A stretch of DNA of 64,000 nucleotides from Anaeromicrobium sp. GTDB lineage: Bacteria; Bacillota; Clostridia; Peptostreptococcales; Thermotaleaceae. Where the stretch lies: positions 1 to 64,000 of the forward strand of contig NZ_JAOART010000045.1 in assembly GCF_025210435.1 (NCBI RefSeq), in the 5' to 3' direction. Below, in pieces: positions 45,199 to 54,429 of the stretch. The first letter of the stretch is position 1. Each line of letters starts with the position of its first letter. A program made the translations under genes and the position numbers. The notes below the pieces were generated by a model. The model worked only from the letters and a program-made list of their open reading frames with translations, was not told the origin of the DNA and did no database searches.

Positions 45199-46035
45199 TT
45201 ATCCTTTTAATCCGCTCATTGATATTCCCTCTATAAAATGTTTCTGGGCAAAGAGGAAAATAATTAATGAAGGTATTACTATTATACTTGTGGCTGCCAT
45301 CATATAATTCCATTGGGCTGAATAAGAACCAAGGAATAGGTTTAGTCCTAACATTAGGGTGTAATTTTCCTGTGAAGACAAATAAATCATAGGTGCTAAA
45401 TAATCGTTCCAGCTCACTAGATAGGTTAACAATCCTACTACAATCAAGGCTTGCTTACTTAAGGGCATAATGATTTGCCAGTAAATTCTAAAATAACTTG
45501 CACCGTCTACTCTTGCAGCTTCATCTAACTCCTTGGGAACCCCTAAGAAAAATTGTCTTAATAGGAAGATATTAAAAACTCCCCCTCCAAACCATGCTGG
45601 AGCAATAAGAGGTATAAAGCTATCTATCTGCCCCAAAGCATTCCAACCCATAAATTGAGGAATCATGACAACAAAGAATGGTAGCATTAATCCTGATAAG
45701 ATCAAATAAAAAATTTGATCTCTCCATTTCCATTCTAATCGGGAAAAAGCAAAGGCACACATTGAACTTGTAATAACTGCTCCTAAAACTGTTAATCCTG
45801 TTATGATGCAGCTATTCCAAAAGAACTTGTGAAAAGGGTATTGACTTAAGGCCGTAACATAATTACTCAAATGAACCTTTGTAGGTAATATTTTAGGCGG
45901 CATTTGAAAAATATCTGCAAGTCCAATTAATGATGACTTAATCATCCAATAAAAGGGAAATAAACTGCAAAATGTGCCAAATATCAATAAAATATACACA
46001 AATACTTTTTTTATACTGAATCTACTTTTTATCAT
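45199..46035 (-). CDS. Sugar ABC transporter permease (AraQ/MalG type)
   Basis: 278 residues, six membrane helices, EAA loop with ELDEAARVDGASYFRIYWQI. Its ATG overlaps the stop of the partner permease (ATGA), so translation is coupled. No ATPase gene is present here; a shared MsmX-like ATPase elsewhere is likely, as is normal for this group. The AraQ name is a subfamily guess. Confidence 0.92.
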   Translation of the reverse strand: MIKSRFSIKKVFVYILLIFGTFCSLFPFYWMIKSSLIGLADIFQMPPKILPTKVHLSNYVTALSQYPFHKFFWNSCIITGLTVLGAVITSSMCAFAFSRLEWKWRDQIFYLILSGLMLPFFVVMIPQFMGWNALGQIDSFIPLIAPAWFGGGVFNIFLLRQFFLGVPKELDEAARVDGASYFRIYWQIIMPLSKQALIVVGLLTYLVSWNDYLAPMIYLSSQENYTLMLGLNLFLGSYSAQWNYMMAATSIIVIPSLIIFLFAQKHFIEGISMSGLKG

Positions 46036-46991
46036 TTACTTGTCTCCCCCTCATAATAAACATATCTTCTAGAAATTTTAAATAATATGAATGTTATTCC
46101 TAAAATTACAATAAATAGAAGTACAGCTTGAGCACTAGCATTACCAAAATTAGAAAACCTAAAAGCTTCTCTATAAAGATTTAAAACGTATAATAAACTG
46201 GCATTGTTGGGGGCTCCCATATTGATGCTTTGCCCCCCACTAGTCATTATATATGGCTGTACAAAGGTCTGAAATGCATTAATAAATGCCATTACTGTAT
46301 TAAAAAAAATAATGGGAGAGGTCATTGGAATCGTTATATGAATCAGCTTATGCCAAGCATTTCCTCCATCTACTTCAACTGCCTCATATAGCTGAGTTGG
46401 TACCTCTTGAAGTCCTGCAAGGAAAATAACAATTGTATTTCCTGATAGCCACAAACTAAATAAAACAAGAGTTGGAATTACAGTCTGTTCAGATGCTAGC
46501 CAGGGTGAAGGTGGTAAATGTAGAGTCTTTAAGAAATAATTAACTATCCCAAAATCTGGCTGCAATATCCATAACCAAACCATTGATGAAGCCGCCAGTG
46601 GAATAACTACGGGCAAATAGAAAACCCCTCTAAAAAAGCTTCTTCCCTTTATCTTTTGATTTAGTAATAATGCTACAGCATAAGAAAATATAATTCCCAG
46701 TGGGACACTTAAAAATACATAATAAAAGGTCGCTTTTATTGATGGATAAAAAAATGGATCTTTCCCAGATAACAAATATTCATAGTTCTTAAATCCAATA
46801 AATTCTGGTTTGCTTCCAATAACATATTTACTCATACTCAATAGGACTGTAACTAGAATTGGCCCTAAAACAAAGACTAAAAACCCTAATATTACTGGCA
46901 TAGCAAAAAACCACCCTGCAAATTCTTGATTTGACGATATTTCACTTAATCTTTTCCTGATTTTTTTTATATTATCAAATATTCTATTCAT
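46032..46991 (-). CDS. Sugar ABC transporter permease (AraP/MalF type)
   Basis: About 319 residues, six membrane helices; EAA loop with YEAVEVDGGNAWHKLIHITI. ATG at 46991 preferred to TTG at 47006, but the ribosome site (TTGGGG) is weak. It lies after a long hairpin that separates it from the binding-protein gene. Together with the next gene it forms the membrane channel. Confidence 0.92.
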   Translation of the reverse strand: MNRIFDNIKKIRKRLSEISSNQEFAGWFFAMPVILGFLVFVLGPILVTVLLSMSKYVIGSKPEFIGFKNYEYLLSGKDPFFYPSIKATFYYVFLSVPLGIIFSYAVALLLNQKIKGRSFFRGVFYLPVVIPLAASSMVWLWILQPDFGIVNYFLKTLHLPPSPWLASEQTVIPTLVLFSLWLSGNTIVIFLAGLQEVPTQLYEAVEVDGGNAWHKLIHITIPMTSPIIFFNTVMAFINAFQTFVQPYIMTSGGQSINMGAPNNASLLYVLNLYREAFRFSNFGNASAQAVLLFIVILGITFILFKISRRYVYYEGETSK

Positions 46992-47017
46992 ACTTATTAG
47001 CCCCAATCTATTTTTTT

Positions 47018-47060
47018 AAGAAATAACCATGATTTAACTTAAATATCATGGTTATTTCTT
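47018..47060 (-). other. Intercistronic hairpin after the binding-protein gene
   Basis: A perfect 16-bp stem (AAGAAATAACCATGAT and its complement) with an 11-base loop. On the transcribed strand A residues follow, not T. Such hairpins shield the 3' end of an abundant binding-protein mRNA while letting some transcripts continue to the permeases. Confidence 0.65.
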
Positions 47061-47077
47061 ATTGATTATATTAACTT

Positions 47078-48469
47078 TTACTTATCATATCTTCCTTTGA
47101 TTTCAGGCTGTATCTTAGTCTCTAATTCTTCCATTGCTTCCTTAGCAGTTTTTTCTCCCATCCATACAGGATCTAAGGCTGCACTAATCATAGCATCAAT
47201 TTTAGATTGATTTTTAATCGTATATACCATTGCTGGTTTACTATGGTTCATTACCATGTCAAGCATGGCATCTTTAAATCCTTCTGGATGTGCAGGGTTA
47301 GGTCCAACCCATTTCTTTAATAATTCTTGATCTGTATAATACTTTTTCATAGTTGGCATCCATAAACCATTTTCATATAAACTTTCTACACCTTCACCGC
47401 ACATAAATTTAGCCAATTCCCAAGTTTCTTCAAAGTGTTTTGTATCTTTAAAAATGGAGATAGCTCCACTGATTTTCAAAGTACCTGATTCCTTATCCAT
47501 TTTAGGAAGTACTCCGATTCCATAGTTAACATTATTTGCTCCTAAGTCAAGGTTAATCCATTGTCCGTGCATTGACATGGCAGCAAGCTTAGATTCTATA
47601 GCTGCAGCTTGACCTGGTATAGCCCTTGCTTGAATTGGAGATGGAGCAACATGGTGTACATTTATTAAATCTGATAATCTTTGTATTGCTTCATATGCTT
47701 CTGGCTTTGAATATCCAAAGGTTTTCCCATCTTCTAAAACAAAATCTCCACCGTTGTTTATAACATGAACAGACACTGGCCCAAACCAATTTTCAAAGGA
47801 AATACCATATTGTTTAATATTATTTGGATCAAATTTTGGACTATTTGCATTATTGCCATTTGTATCAATTGTAAGGTTTTTAGCAACGTTTACAAACTCA
47901 TCCCAAGTCCATGAATTTTCAAACTTACTTGGAGGATAATCAAGACCCGCTTCATTAAAGGCGTCCTTATTATAGAACAATCCAAAGCATTCTACTGCTC
48001 CACTAATTGCCCAAGCATTATCCCGATTCAGTCTAAACCATATATCATCTACAAAATCTTCTTTACTTATTTCAGGATCTTTTTCCATAAGCTCAAACCA
48101 GTTATAAAACTTACCTTCTTTAGCAAATTGCTCTCCTTGCTGACCATGTATGTATGCATAGTCTGGTGCTTGACCACTTGCCACCATAGCCGCTATTTTT
48201 GCATCATAATCTGACTCTGGTATATGGATTGCTTTAACGGTTACATTTGGAAATTTATCGGAAAATTTCTTAGCAGCTTCTTCTACTGCTTTCTTTTCCT
48301 GGGGACTTCCCCAGAAAGTCATAGTCAAGGTAACTGGTTCTTTCTCACTTACAGTAGGTTCTTCAGTTTTTTGGGATGTAGCATTCTCCTTTTCACATCC
48401 ACTCATAAACATTGTTCCCACTAATATGAGTATAATTACAAATACCATTGATTTTGAAAACCTTTTCAT
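47078..48469 (-). CDS. Sugar-binding lipoprotein of an ABC transporter
   Basis: 463 residues. Lipoprotein signal ending in the lipobox FMSGC (Cys26), then a family 1 solute-binding fold with PVTLTMTFWGSPQEKKAV and AAIESKLAAMSMHG. The ligand is inferred from the operon to be an arabinose-containing oligosaccharide. GAGGAGG before ATG. First gene of the transport unit, after a 105-bp gap from the sensor kinase gene. Confidence 0.93.
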   Translation of the reverse strand: MKRFSKSMVFVIILILVGTMFMSGCEKENATSQKTEEPTVSEKEPVTLTMTFWGSPQEKKAVEEAAKKFSDKFPNVTVKAIHIPESDYDAKIAAMVASGQAPDYAYIHGQQGEQFAKEGKFYNWFELMEKDPEISKEDFVDDIWFRLNRDNAWAISGAVECFGLFYNKDAFNEAGLDYPPSKFENSWTWDEFVNVAKNLTIDTNGNNANSPKFDPNNIKQYGISFENWFGPVSVHVINNGGDFVLEDGKTFGYSKPEAYEAIQRLSDLINVHHVAPSPIQARAIPGQAAAIESKLAAMSMHGQWINLDLGANNVNYGIGVLPKMDKESGTLKISGAISIFKDTKHFEETWELAKFMCGEGVESLYENGLWMPTMKKYYTDQELLKKWVGPNPAHPEGFKDAMLDMVMNHSKPAMVYTIKNQSKIDAMISAALDPVWMGEKTAKEAMEELETKIQPEIKGRYDK

Positions 48470-48574
48470 TGAAATTCCTCCTCACCATTATCTATTTATT
48501 TTATTTCTTACTTACACTTTAATTTTATAATTTAGTGAATCATTTTAAAATTCCATTCTTTTTAGATTAGTGGA

Positions 48575-50416
48575 TTATTTTTGTATATTAGGAATTTTTA
48601 TTTCTATGCGGGTACCCTTTGGTTGTAAATTGTGGACAGTAACACTTGAATCGGCTCCAAATATCAAATTTATTCTTTTTTGAATATTATTAATACCAAT
48701 ATGATCTTTTGAGTCATCTAGCATAATACTTCTTTTATCATCATTGAAGCCACACCCATTGTCTTCAACAAAAAAGAAGATGTTGCCTTCATCTGTAATT
48801 CCATAGATCTTGATCATACCACCATCAATCATTTTATTAAATCCATGTATTATTGCATTCTCTACAAAGGGCTGCAAAAACATCTGTGGTACCCTGCAGT
48901 TTAAAATTTCATTGGAAAATTTATAAACTACATCAAATTTGTCTTCATACCTAACTTTCATTATATATATGTAGCTTTTAAGCCACTCTAAATCCGATTC
49001 AAAATCAATCAATTCTCCTTTAGTTTTAATGGCATACTGGAACATATTGGATAAATTCACAATCATCTTGCTAATCTCACTTTCATTATGTTCAATAGCC
49101 ATCCAATTAATGACATTTAAGGTGTTAGATAAAAAATGTGGATTCAGCTGATGTTTCAAAGAAATAATCTGGGCTTCCTTTTCTCGAAGTCTCGAAGCAT
49201 AATTTTCTTCTATAAGTGTATGGATTTTTGCATTCATATCATTAAAGTTATGAATTAGCTCCCCAAATTCATCCTCCCTTTCTACATGAAGCTTAACATT
49301 AAGCTCTCCCCTCCCCATCCTTCTAATACCGTCCAATAATGTTTTTACTGGCTTTACAATGATTTTTGATATAAAAAACGCAATAATGATGGACAAGATA
49401 GCCATAACAATAGCTTCAAGTACTATCATATAACGGCTCACATTTGGCAGTTCCATTAGTATTTCATTAGCTGGAACTAATATAATAGAATACCAACCAC
49501 TAGCATGGATCATATCATAACATATGAGATATCTTTCATTATCTATATAAATAAATTTCACTCCGCTTTTATCCCTTTTAACATCCTTAAACCAACTAGG
49601 GTTTATTACTTTTCCAACCAATTGTGAATCTGTCTGACTAATAATATGACCATTTTCATCCATGACATAATATTCATAGCCTGGTGTTTTTATTAGCCCA
49701 TTAAACTTTTCATCTATAAGGTCTACCTTCATATTTACAACTAATACAGGTCTCTCAATTGATGGGTCTAAGGATGTCATCACCATGGAACCTTGATTAT
49801 AAAAATTATCCCTTGTGATTTTTGTCAAGTTCAGCTTCTTAACTGCCGCAAATAGATTAGGATAATATAACCCTAATGAACTTAATTCATTTAATTCATA
49901 CTCATCACTCACATGGTAACTAGGTACCCAATTTGTTCTCCCATGAGCTTCAATGGCACGCTTATATAGTACAGTATCTTTAAAGGCATCCTTTTTTGCT
50001 ACTGTTATATCATAGGTCCCAAACTGAAACCTATCTGTTACTAAAAATATTGAATAAATACTTTCATACTGTGCTAAGTATTTATTCAATATCCTATTAA
50101 TTTCTCTATCCACCTTTAAAAGCTTTAGTTTTTCCTCTGGAAGGGGTTTTGCAAAAATATCAAATAGCTCTTCATCTAAGATTAAACTCATTATGCTGTC
50201 TTGAATATGGTTAAATTTAATATCGATAATTTCATTGTTTTTTTTTAGAATCTGAAAGATATTCTCTTTAGCACCTTCTTGAATAATTTTAGAACTAGTA
50301 TTATAATAAACCATCCCAATAACTAGAAGTGGCACTAATATTAATAATGCATAGGATAGTATTAGCTTTTCTCTGAATTTCAGATTTGCCAAATAGTTAA
50401 ACAATTTTCTAAACAT
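48575..50416 (-). CDS. YesM-like sensor histidine kinase
   Basis: About 613 residues. Two membrane helices (about 17-38 and 285-310) flank an extracellular dCache-like sensor. HAMP, a His_kinase domain with LKHQLNPHFLSNTLN, and an ATPase with NAIIHGF and DNGCGF follow. The start at 50416 follows AGAGGTG that overlaps the regulator stop. Partner is the AraC-type regulator upstream; likely target is the adjacent sugar operon. Confidence 0.93.
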   Translation of the reverse strand: MFRKLFNYLANLKFREKLILSYALLILVPLLVIGMVYYNTSSKIIQEGAKENIFQILKKNNEIIDIKFNHIQDSIMSLILDEELFDIFAKPLPEEKLKLLKVDREINRILNKYLAQYESIYSIFLVTDRFQFGTYDITVAKKDAFKDTVLYKRAIEAHGRTNWVPSYHVSDEYELNELSSLGLYYPNLFAAVKKLNLTKITRDNFYNQGSMVMTSLDPSIERPVLVVNMKVDLIDEKFNGLIKTPGYEYYVMDENGHIISQTDSQLVGKVINPSWFKDVKRDKSGVKFIYIDNERYLICYDMIHASGWYSIILVPANEILMELPNVSRYMIVLEAIVMAILSIIIAFFISKIIVKPVKTLLDGIRRMGRGELNVKLHVEREDEFGELIHNFNDMNAKIHTLIEENYASRLREKEAQIISLKHQLNPHFLSNTLNVINWMAIEHNESEISKMIVNLSNMFQYAIKTKGELIDFESDLEWLKSYIYIMKVRYEDKFDVVYKFSNEILNCRVPQMFLQPFVENAIIHGFNKMIDGGMIKIYGITDEGNIFFFVEDNGCGFNDDKRSIMLDDSKDHIGINNIQKRINLIFGADSSVTVHNLQPKGTRIEIKIPNIQK

Positions 50417-50429
50417 ATGATTTTCACCT

Positions 50430-52037
50430 CTATTTGCCGATTTCGCATTGCCTTCTATATTCATCAGGGGTCATATTCATTTTCTTCTTAAAGATTCTAT
50501 TGAAATATTTAGCATCTTTATACCCTATCATTTCAGCAATTTCATATATCCTATGATCTGTATTTTTCAAAAGTTCTTTGCTCTTTTCTATTCTTAAACC
50601 TATTAAAAATTTGGAAAATGTCGTTCCTGAAAAATTTTTAAACTGACTACTAAAATAACTTGGATTGTAATAAAATTTTTCTGCTATACTTTCTAATGAT
50701 AGGGGTTCATTATAATGGGTCATTATATAATCTATACATTTATGAAAAAGACTATTTTGAATTTTTTCCTTCTGATTCATCATAATATTAATGATTCTTT
50801 CAATAATATCATTTATCTGTACCTTCATCATTTTTAAACTTGCACATTGATTAATTAACACAGCTATTTCAGACTGGACTTCATCAAAAGCTTTTTCATT
50901 GATATTATTCCTTAGCTTTCTAATCTGCTCCATTAAAAGATTAATCATTATATCTTTTAGTTTCTGTGGCATAATAAGTCTCTCCCCTAACAAGGTTTTT
51001 AAAAACTTATCTATATATTCCATACTCTTTTTACAATCTAGTTGGGTTAAGACCTTTAGGAATTCTTCATTGTATTTTTTATTTAAGTATATTTTTCCTT
51101 GATTATATTTAAAGATTGTATCATAATCAATGCTCTTATTAGGCAAATCATAAAAGCTATAGGTTAGAGCTTTTTTAGCCATCTCATATGCCTTTGATGC
51201 CTCTGTAGAAATATCATCAACAAGAGTACTGATTGCAACTACAACTTTTTCATTATATATTTTTTCAATAGTCTGTTTTATTTCAATAATTATATAGTAA
51301 AAATCATGATTTTTCATAGCTATATTTTCATGGAGATACATAATAACAATTATCCTAAGTTTGTCCTCATTAAGAATAATAGGAATTATACCAAAATCTC
51401 TATAGTCTGGTTTATTTATTAACTTTTGGAGATGCTCCCTAGTTGTATTAATATCTTTGCTCATCTTCTCTGAAGGTGTATCTATTTCAAATAAAAACAC
51501 TTTTCCTTTATTTGAGCATATCTTATTCTTCTTAATTAATTCGTTTATTTCCATTTGCTTCAAATGATTATTCAACCATTTATAAACTTGCAATTCATTA
51601 TAAAAGGCTTCCTTCTTTTCTAATTGATCTATCATGTTTTGTTTTTCAATAATAGCATTTTGTTCTAATTGTATTTCATATTCTATTTTATTTAATACAT
51701 GGACGATTTGCGTTTCATTTACTGGTTTCAGAAGATAGTTGGAAACCCCATAGGCAATAGCTTTTTGAGCATATTCAAATTCACCATAGGCACTTAAAAT
51801 TATAACCTTTATCTTTCCATGGCTCTCATAAATTTCTTTAGATAATTCAATTCCATTTAATATAGGCATCATAATATCGGATATGACTATATCTATTTTA
51901 TCTTTATGAATTATCTCAAGGGCAGCTTTTCCATTGGATGCAGTCATTATATTATAATGGGGCCTTAATTTAACTATCATGTTTTTTAATCCCCTTAAAT
52001 GTCTTGATTCATCATCAACCAGTAATATATTAAGCAT
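50430..52037 (-). CDS. YesN-like response regulator with AraC output domain
   Basis: 535 residues. Receiver domain (1-120; VDDESRHLRGLK, Asp in ISDIMMPILNG, Lys in LKPVNE), a middle region of unknown fold, and two AraC helix-turn-helices at the end (SLESIAEKFYYNPSYFSSQF and YKDAKYFNRIFKKKMNMTP). It would activate the solute-binding, permease and GH127 genes on detecting sugar. First gene of its operon with the kinase. Confidence 0.93.
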   Translation of the reverse strand: MLNILLVDDESRHLRGLKNMIVKLRPHYNIMTASNGKAALEIIHKDKIDIVISDIMMPILNGIELSKEIYESHGKIKVIILSAYGEFEYAQKAIAYGVSNYLLKPVNETQIVHVLNKIEYEIQLEQNAIIEKQNMIDQLEKKEAFYNELQVYKWLNNHLKQMEINELIKKNKICSNKGKVFLFEIDTPSEKMSKDINTTREHLQKLINKPDYRDFGIIPIILNEDKLRIIVIMYLHENIAMKNHDFYYIIIEIKQTIEKIYNEKVVVAISTLVDDISTEASKAYEMAKKALTYSFYDLPNKSIDYDTIFKYNQGKIYLNKKYNEEFLKVLTQLDCKKSMEYIDKFLKTLLGERLIMPQKLKDIMINLLMEQIRKLRNNINEKAFDEVQSEIAVLINQCASLKMMKVQINDIIERIINIMMNQKEKIQNSLFHKCIDYIMTHYNEPLSLESIAEKFYYNPSYFSSQFKNFSGTTFSKFLIGLRIEKSKELLKNTDHRIYEIAEMIGYKDAKYFNRIFKKKMNMTPDEYRRQCEIGK

Positions 52038-52160
52038 TTAACCATCTCCCTCATTTCTTATAATATGTAGAAATTATAAATTTTTCTAATATTCATAGCT
52101 TTAAAGATTTTATTTCATCCTTGTACAAACCCTTCTCATAGTAATCCATATTCTAATTCT

Positions 52161-52189
52161 ATTATAGTGCTAATAAGATTAATTGAACA
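52161..52189 (-). promoter_or_regulatory. Possible promoter of the two-component operon
   Basis: On the minus strand a perfect -10 TATAAT (52161-52166) with a weak -35 TGTTCA (52184-52189) at 17-base spacing, about 125 bases before the regulator ATG. Chosen for the -10 only. Confidence 0.4.
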
Positions 52190-52241
52190 TACACTAAATA
52201 ATAAGGTTATATAGATCATATATGTCCTCATAAACATAAAA

Positions 52242-52268
52242 ATAAGGCTACTTTTATAGTAGCCTTAT
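52242..52268 (-). terminator. Terminator of the whiA-ptsH unit
   Basis: ATAAGGCTAC / GTAGCCTTAT perfect 10-bp stem and seven-base loop. On the minus strand TTTTTATG follows. The stem overlaps the last bases of the HPr gene. Confidence 0.85.
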
Positions 52269-52528
52269 CCCTTTATCTTGTTTAGTAAAAAATCTTCAAT
52301 TTCAGCCATTGCTTCTTTTTCATCTACACCGGTCACTTTAACAGTTATAGTTTCACCATTTGATACGCCTAGAGCCATGATACCCATTATACTCTTTCCA
52401 TTAATTATTTTGTTTTCTTTACCTACAATTATGTCTGATGAAAACTTATTTGTCAATTGAACAAATAATGCTGCTGGTCTAGCATGTAATCCAAGCTTAC
52501 TCTCTACTTTAAAGTCCTTTTGTATCAT
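52265..52528 (-). CDS. ptsH: HPr phosphocarrier protein
   Basis: 87 residues. Catalytic His15 (GLHARPAA) and regulatory Ser46 (NGKSIMGI) are both present, so it is a true HPr, not a Crh (which lacks His15). It carries phosphate in the PTS and, when Ser-phosphorylated, acts in carbon control. It starts four bases inside the end of whiA, so the two are cotranslated. The Bacillus equivalent of this locus has crh. Confidence 0.92.
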   Translation of the reverse strand: MIQKDFKVESKLGLHARPAALFVQLTNKFSSDIIVGKENKIINGKSIMGIMALGVSNGETITVKVTGVDEKEAMAEIEDFLLNKIKG

Positions 52529-53487
52529 TTTGCTCCCCCTTTCCCATTTCTAATTCTCTCTGCTATTTTTTCTATCTTTCGTAATCTGTGATTGACTCCC
52601 GATTTTCCCACGGGAGGATCTAACATTTGACCAAGTTCCTTTAAACTTGCTTCTCTATAATTCAATCTAACTTCAGCAATTTCCCTTAGATTATCAGGCA
52701 ATATTTTAAAACCTTCAGTTTTTTGTATATATTCAATATTATTTATTTGACGAATGGACGCATTAACTATTTTATTCAAATTGGCCGTTTCACAATTTAC
52801 TATTCTATTTACGTTGTTTCTCATTTCCTTTACGATTCTTATATTTTCTAATTTTAGTAAGGCAGCATGGGCCCCCATTATATTTAGTAGATCTACTATA
52901 CAGTCTCCCTCTTTTACATATACTATATGACTGTTTTTTCTAATGATAGTCTTAGCACTTAAATCATATTGCCATAAAAGTTCCTTTAAATCTTCACTAT
53001 GTTTTTCACTATTATTTACAAATTCTAAATGATATGTTTTTTCTGGGTCACTTACAGAACCAGCTCCTAAGAATGCTCCCCTCACATAGGATCGTTTACA
53101 ACAATCCTTCCCGATTAAATTTTGAGGAATAGAATAATCTAAGGAAAACGTATTCTCTTTGCAACGGAGTATTCCCACATCTGTTAAAATTTCATTAGCT
53201 CCTGCTTCACTACTAATAATGATAACATAATGATTATTCTTTTTCAGTAGCTTATTTTTTCTCACCCTCAGTTCCGTATGTATGCCAAAACATTTTTTAA
53301 TAAGGGTAAATATCTTTCTGGCTATGGCAGCATTTTCAGTTACTATTTTAATATTTACCTTTTGAAATCCAGCTAATTGAATAGTTCCACTCATTCTTAT
53401 CAATGCAGATAATTCTCCTAATTGACAACATTTATTCTCTGGCATTTCTCTAGACAATTCATTTTTAGTTCTCATGGAAAATGACAT
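52525..53487 (-). CDS. whiA: WhiA, DNA-binding protein of the LAGLIDADG type
   Basis: About 320 residues: N-terminal LAGLIDADG-like domain (CCKRSYVRGAFLGAGSVSDP) and C-terminal winged-helix (LRLNYREASLKELGQMLDPP, then GKSGVNHRLRK). Conserved factor linked to cell division in Bacillota and sporulation in actinomycetes. Start at 53487 after GCAGGTG, as the long frame upstream lacks a site. In the cluster with yvcK and rapZ, although separated by a small divergent gene. Confidence 0.93.
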   Translation of the reverse strand: MSFSMRTKNELSREMPENKCCQLGELSALIRMSGTIQLAGFQKVNIKIVTENAAIARKIFTLIKKCFGIHTELRVRKNKLLKKNNHYVIIISSEAGANEILTDVGILRCKENTFSLDYSIPQNLIGKDCCKRSYVRGAFLGAGSVSDPEKTYHLEFVNNSEKHSEDLKELLWQYDLSAKTIIRKNSHIVYVKEGDCIVDLLNIMGAHAALLKLENIRIVKEMRNNVNRIVNCETANLNKIVNASIRQINNIEYIQKTEGFKILPDNLREIAEVRLNYREASLKELGQMLDPPVGKSGVNHRLRKIEKIAERIRNGKGGAK

Positions 53488-53652
53488 TATTAACACCTGC
53501 TTTATTCCTGTTAGAAACAAATAATCCGACTCTACACCATTATAGCATAAAAGTCAATTTTTTTCTGTTGAAAATTGTTCCTCTCAATCTATTTTTTTAT
53601 TGTAATATATAATTTCTTATTATTAATACTATATTTAAAAGGAGGTTTTATT

Positions 53653-53817
53653 ATGCATCCACATAACATGGTAGTAGAATGCCACGTTTCTAATTGTAAA
53701 CACAATTATGATAATTATTGTCAAGCAGAAAAAATAGAAGTTATTACCCAAACTGGTAGAATAACTAATTGTAGTGATGATACCTATTGTTCATCATTTA
53801 TTCCAAAGAATTCATAA
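53653..53817 (+). CDS. DUF1540 cysteine-rich small protein
   Basis: 54 residues from ATG 53653, after AAAGGAGG. VECHVSNCKHNYDNYCQAEK and later CSDDTYCSSF carry the DUF1540 cysteines, likely for metal. Common and unnamed in spore-forming Clostridia. It is on the opposite strand to its neighbours. An upstream ATG (53575) would read a hydrophobic tract before the ribosome site and is rejected. Confidence 0.85.
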   Translation: MHPHNMVVECHVSNCKHNYDNYCQAEKIEVITQTGRITNCSDDTYCSSFIPKNS

Positions 53818-53845
53818 GATTAATTGAAGAATTAAGGGGTAGATT

Positions 53846-54277
53846 TTATAATTTCCCCCTTGATTCTAATATATCTAAAACCTTTTTAACTATAAGTCTT
53901 TCATCATCGTACTTGATCATACTTAAAGCCCTATTCATATGAACAAATCTAGCTTCTATAAAACCTTCTTCTTTAAGTGGTGCACAATTCATAGACTTAG
54001 TCTTCATCAAATACCAATGAACGGTCTTCTCTACTACTTCATGATTATTCCAACAATTTTTGAAGGAATATTTTATATTATCTATATAATCTATGATCTC
54101 ACCTTTTACTCTTCCTTCTTCATATACTTCACGTAGGGCTGCTTGCCATTTATTTTCATCCTTTTTTATTTTCCCCTTTGGTAATACCCAATCTCCATTA
54201 TACTTTTTTAAAAGTAATATGGCATTTCCAAATAGGACTACTCCTCCAGAACTCACTTCCTCTCTCACTATGCACAC
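53846..54277 (-). CDS. Nudix hydrolase
   Basis: 143 residues with the Nudix box as GKIKKDENKWQAALREVYEE followed by G (G-x5-E-x7-RE-x2-EE-x-G). It hydrolyses a nucleoside diphosphate linked to a variable group; substrate unknown. It resembles the diadenosine polyphosphate / MutT group in the opening GGVVLFGNAILLLKKY. It converges on the DUF1540 gene. Confidence 0.9.
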   Translation of the reverse strand: MCIVREEVSSGGVVLFGNAILLLKKYNGDWVLPKGKIKKDENKWQAALREVYEEGRVKGEIIDYIDNIKYSFKNCWNNHEVVEKTVHWYLMKTKSMNCAPLKEEGFIEARFVHMNRALSMIKYDDERLIVKKVLDILESRGKL

Positions 54278-54429
54278 CTCCTATTAATATTCTTATAGGA
54301 TGTTGAATAATTAGAGTTTTTTATTAATAGAAAAGTTTTAGACTTATCCAACAACCTGCCTATTATAACTATTTATTCATGTATATAAATCTTGAATAGA
54401 TTTTATACTTCATTAAATAAATAGATCCT

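Noticed and set aside
53575-53652. N-terminal hydrophobic extension of the DUF1540 protein
   Set aside because: The ribosome site AAAGGAGG lies inside this stretch, directly before the ATG at 53653, and DUF1540 proteins begin there.
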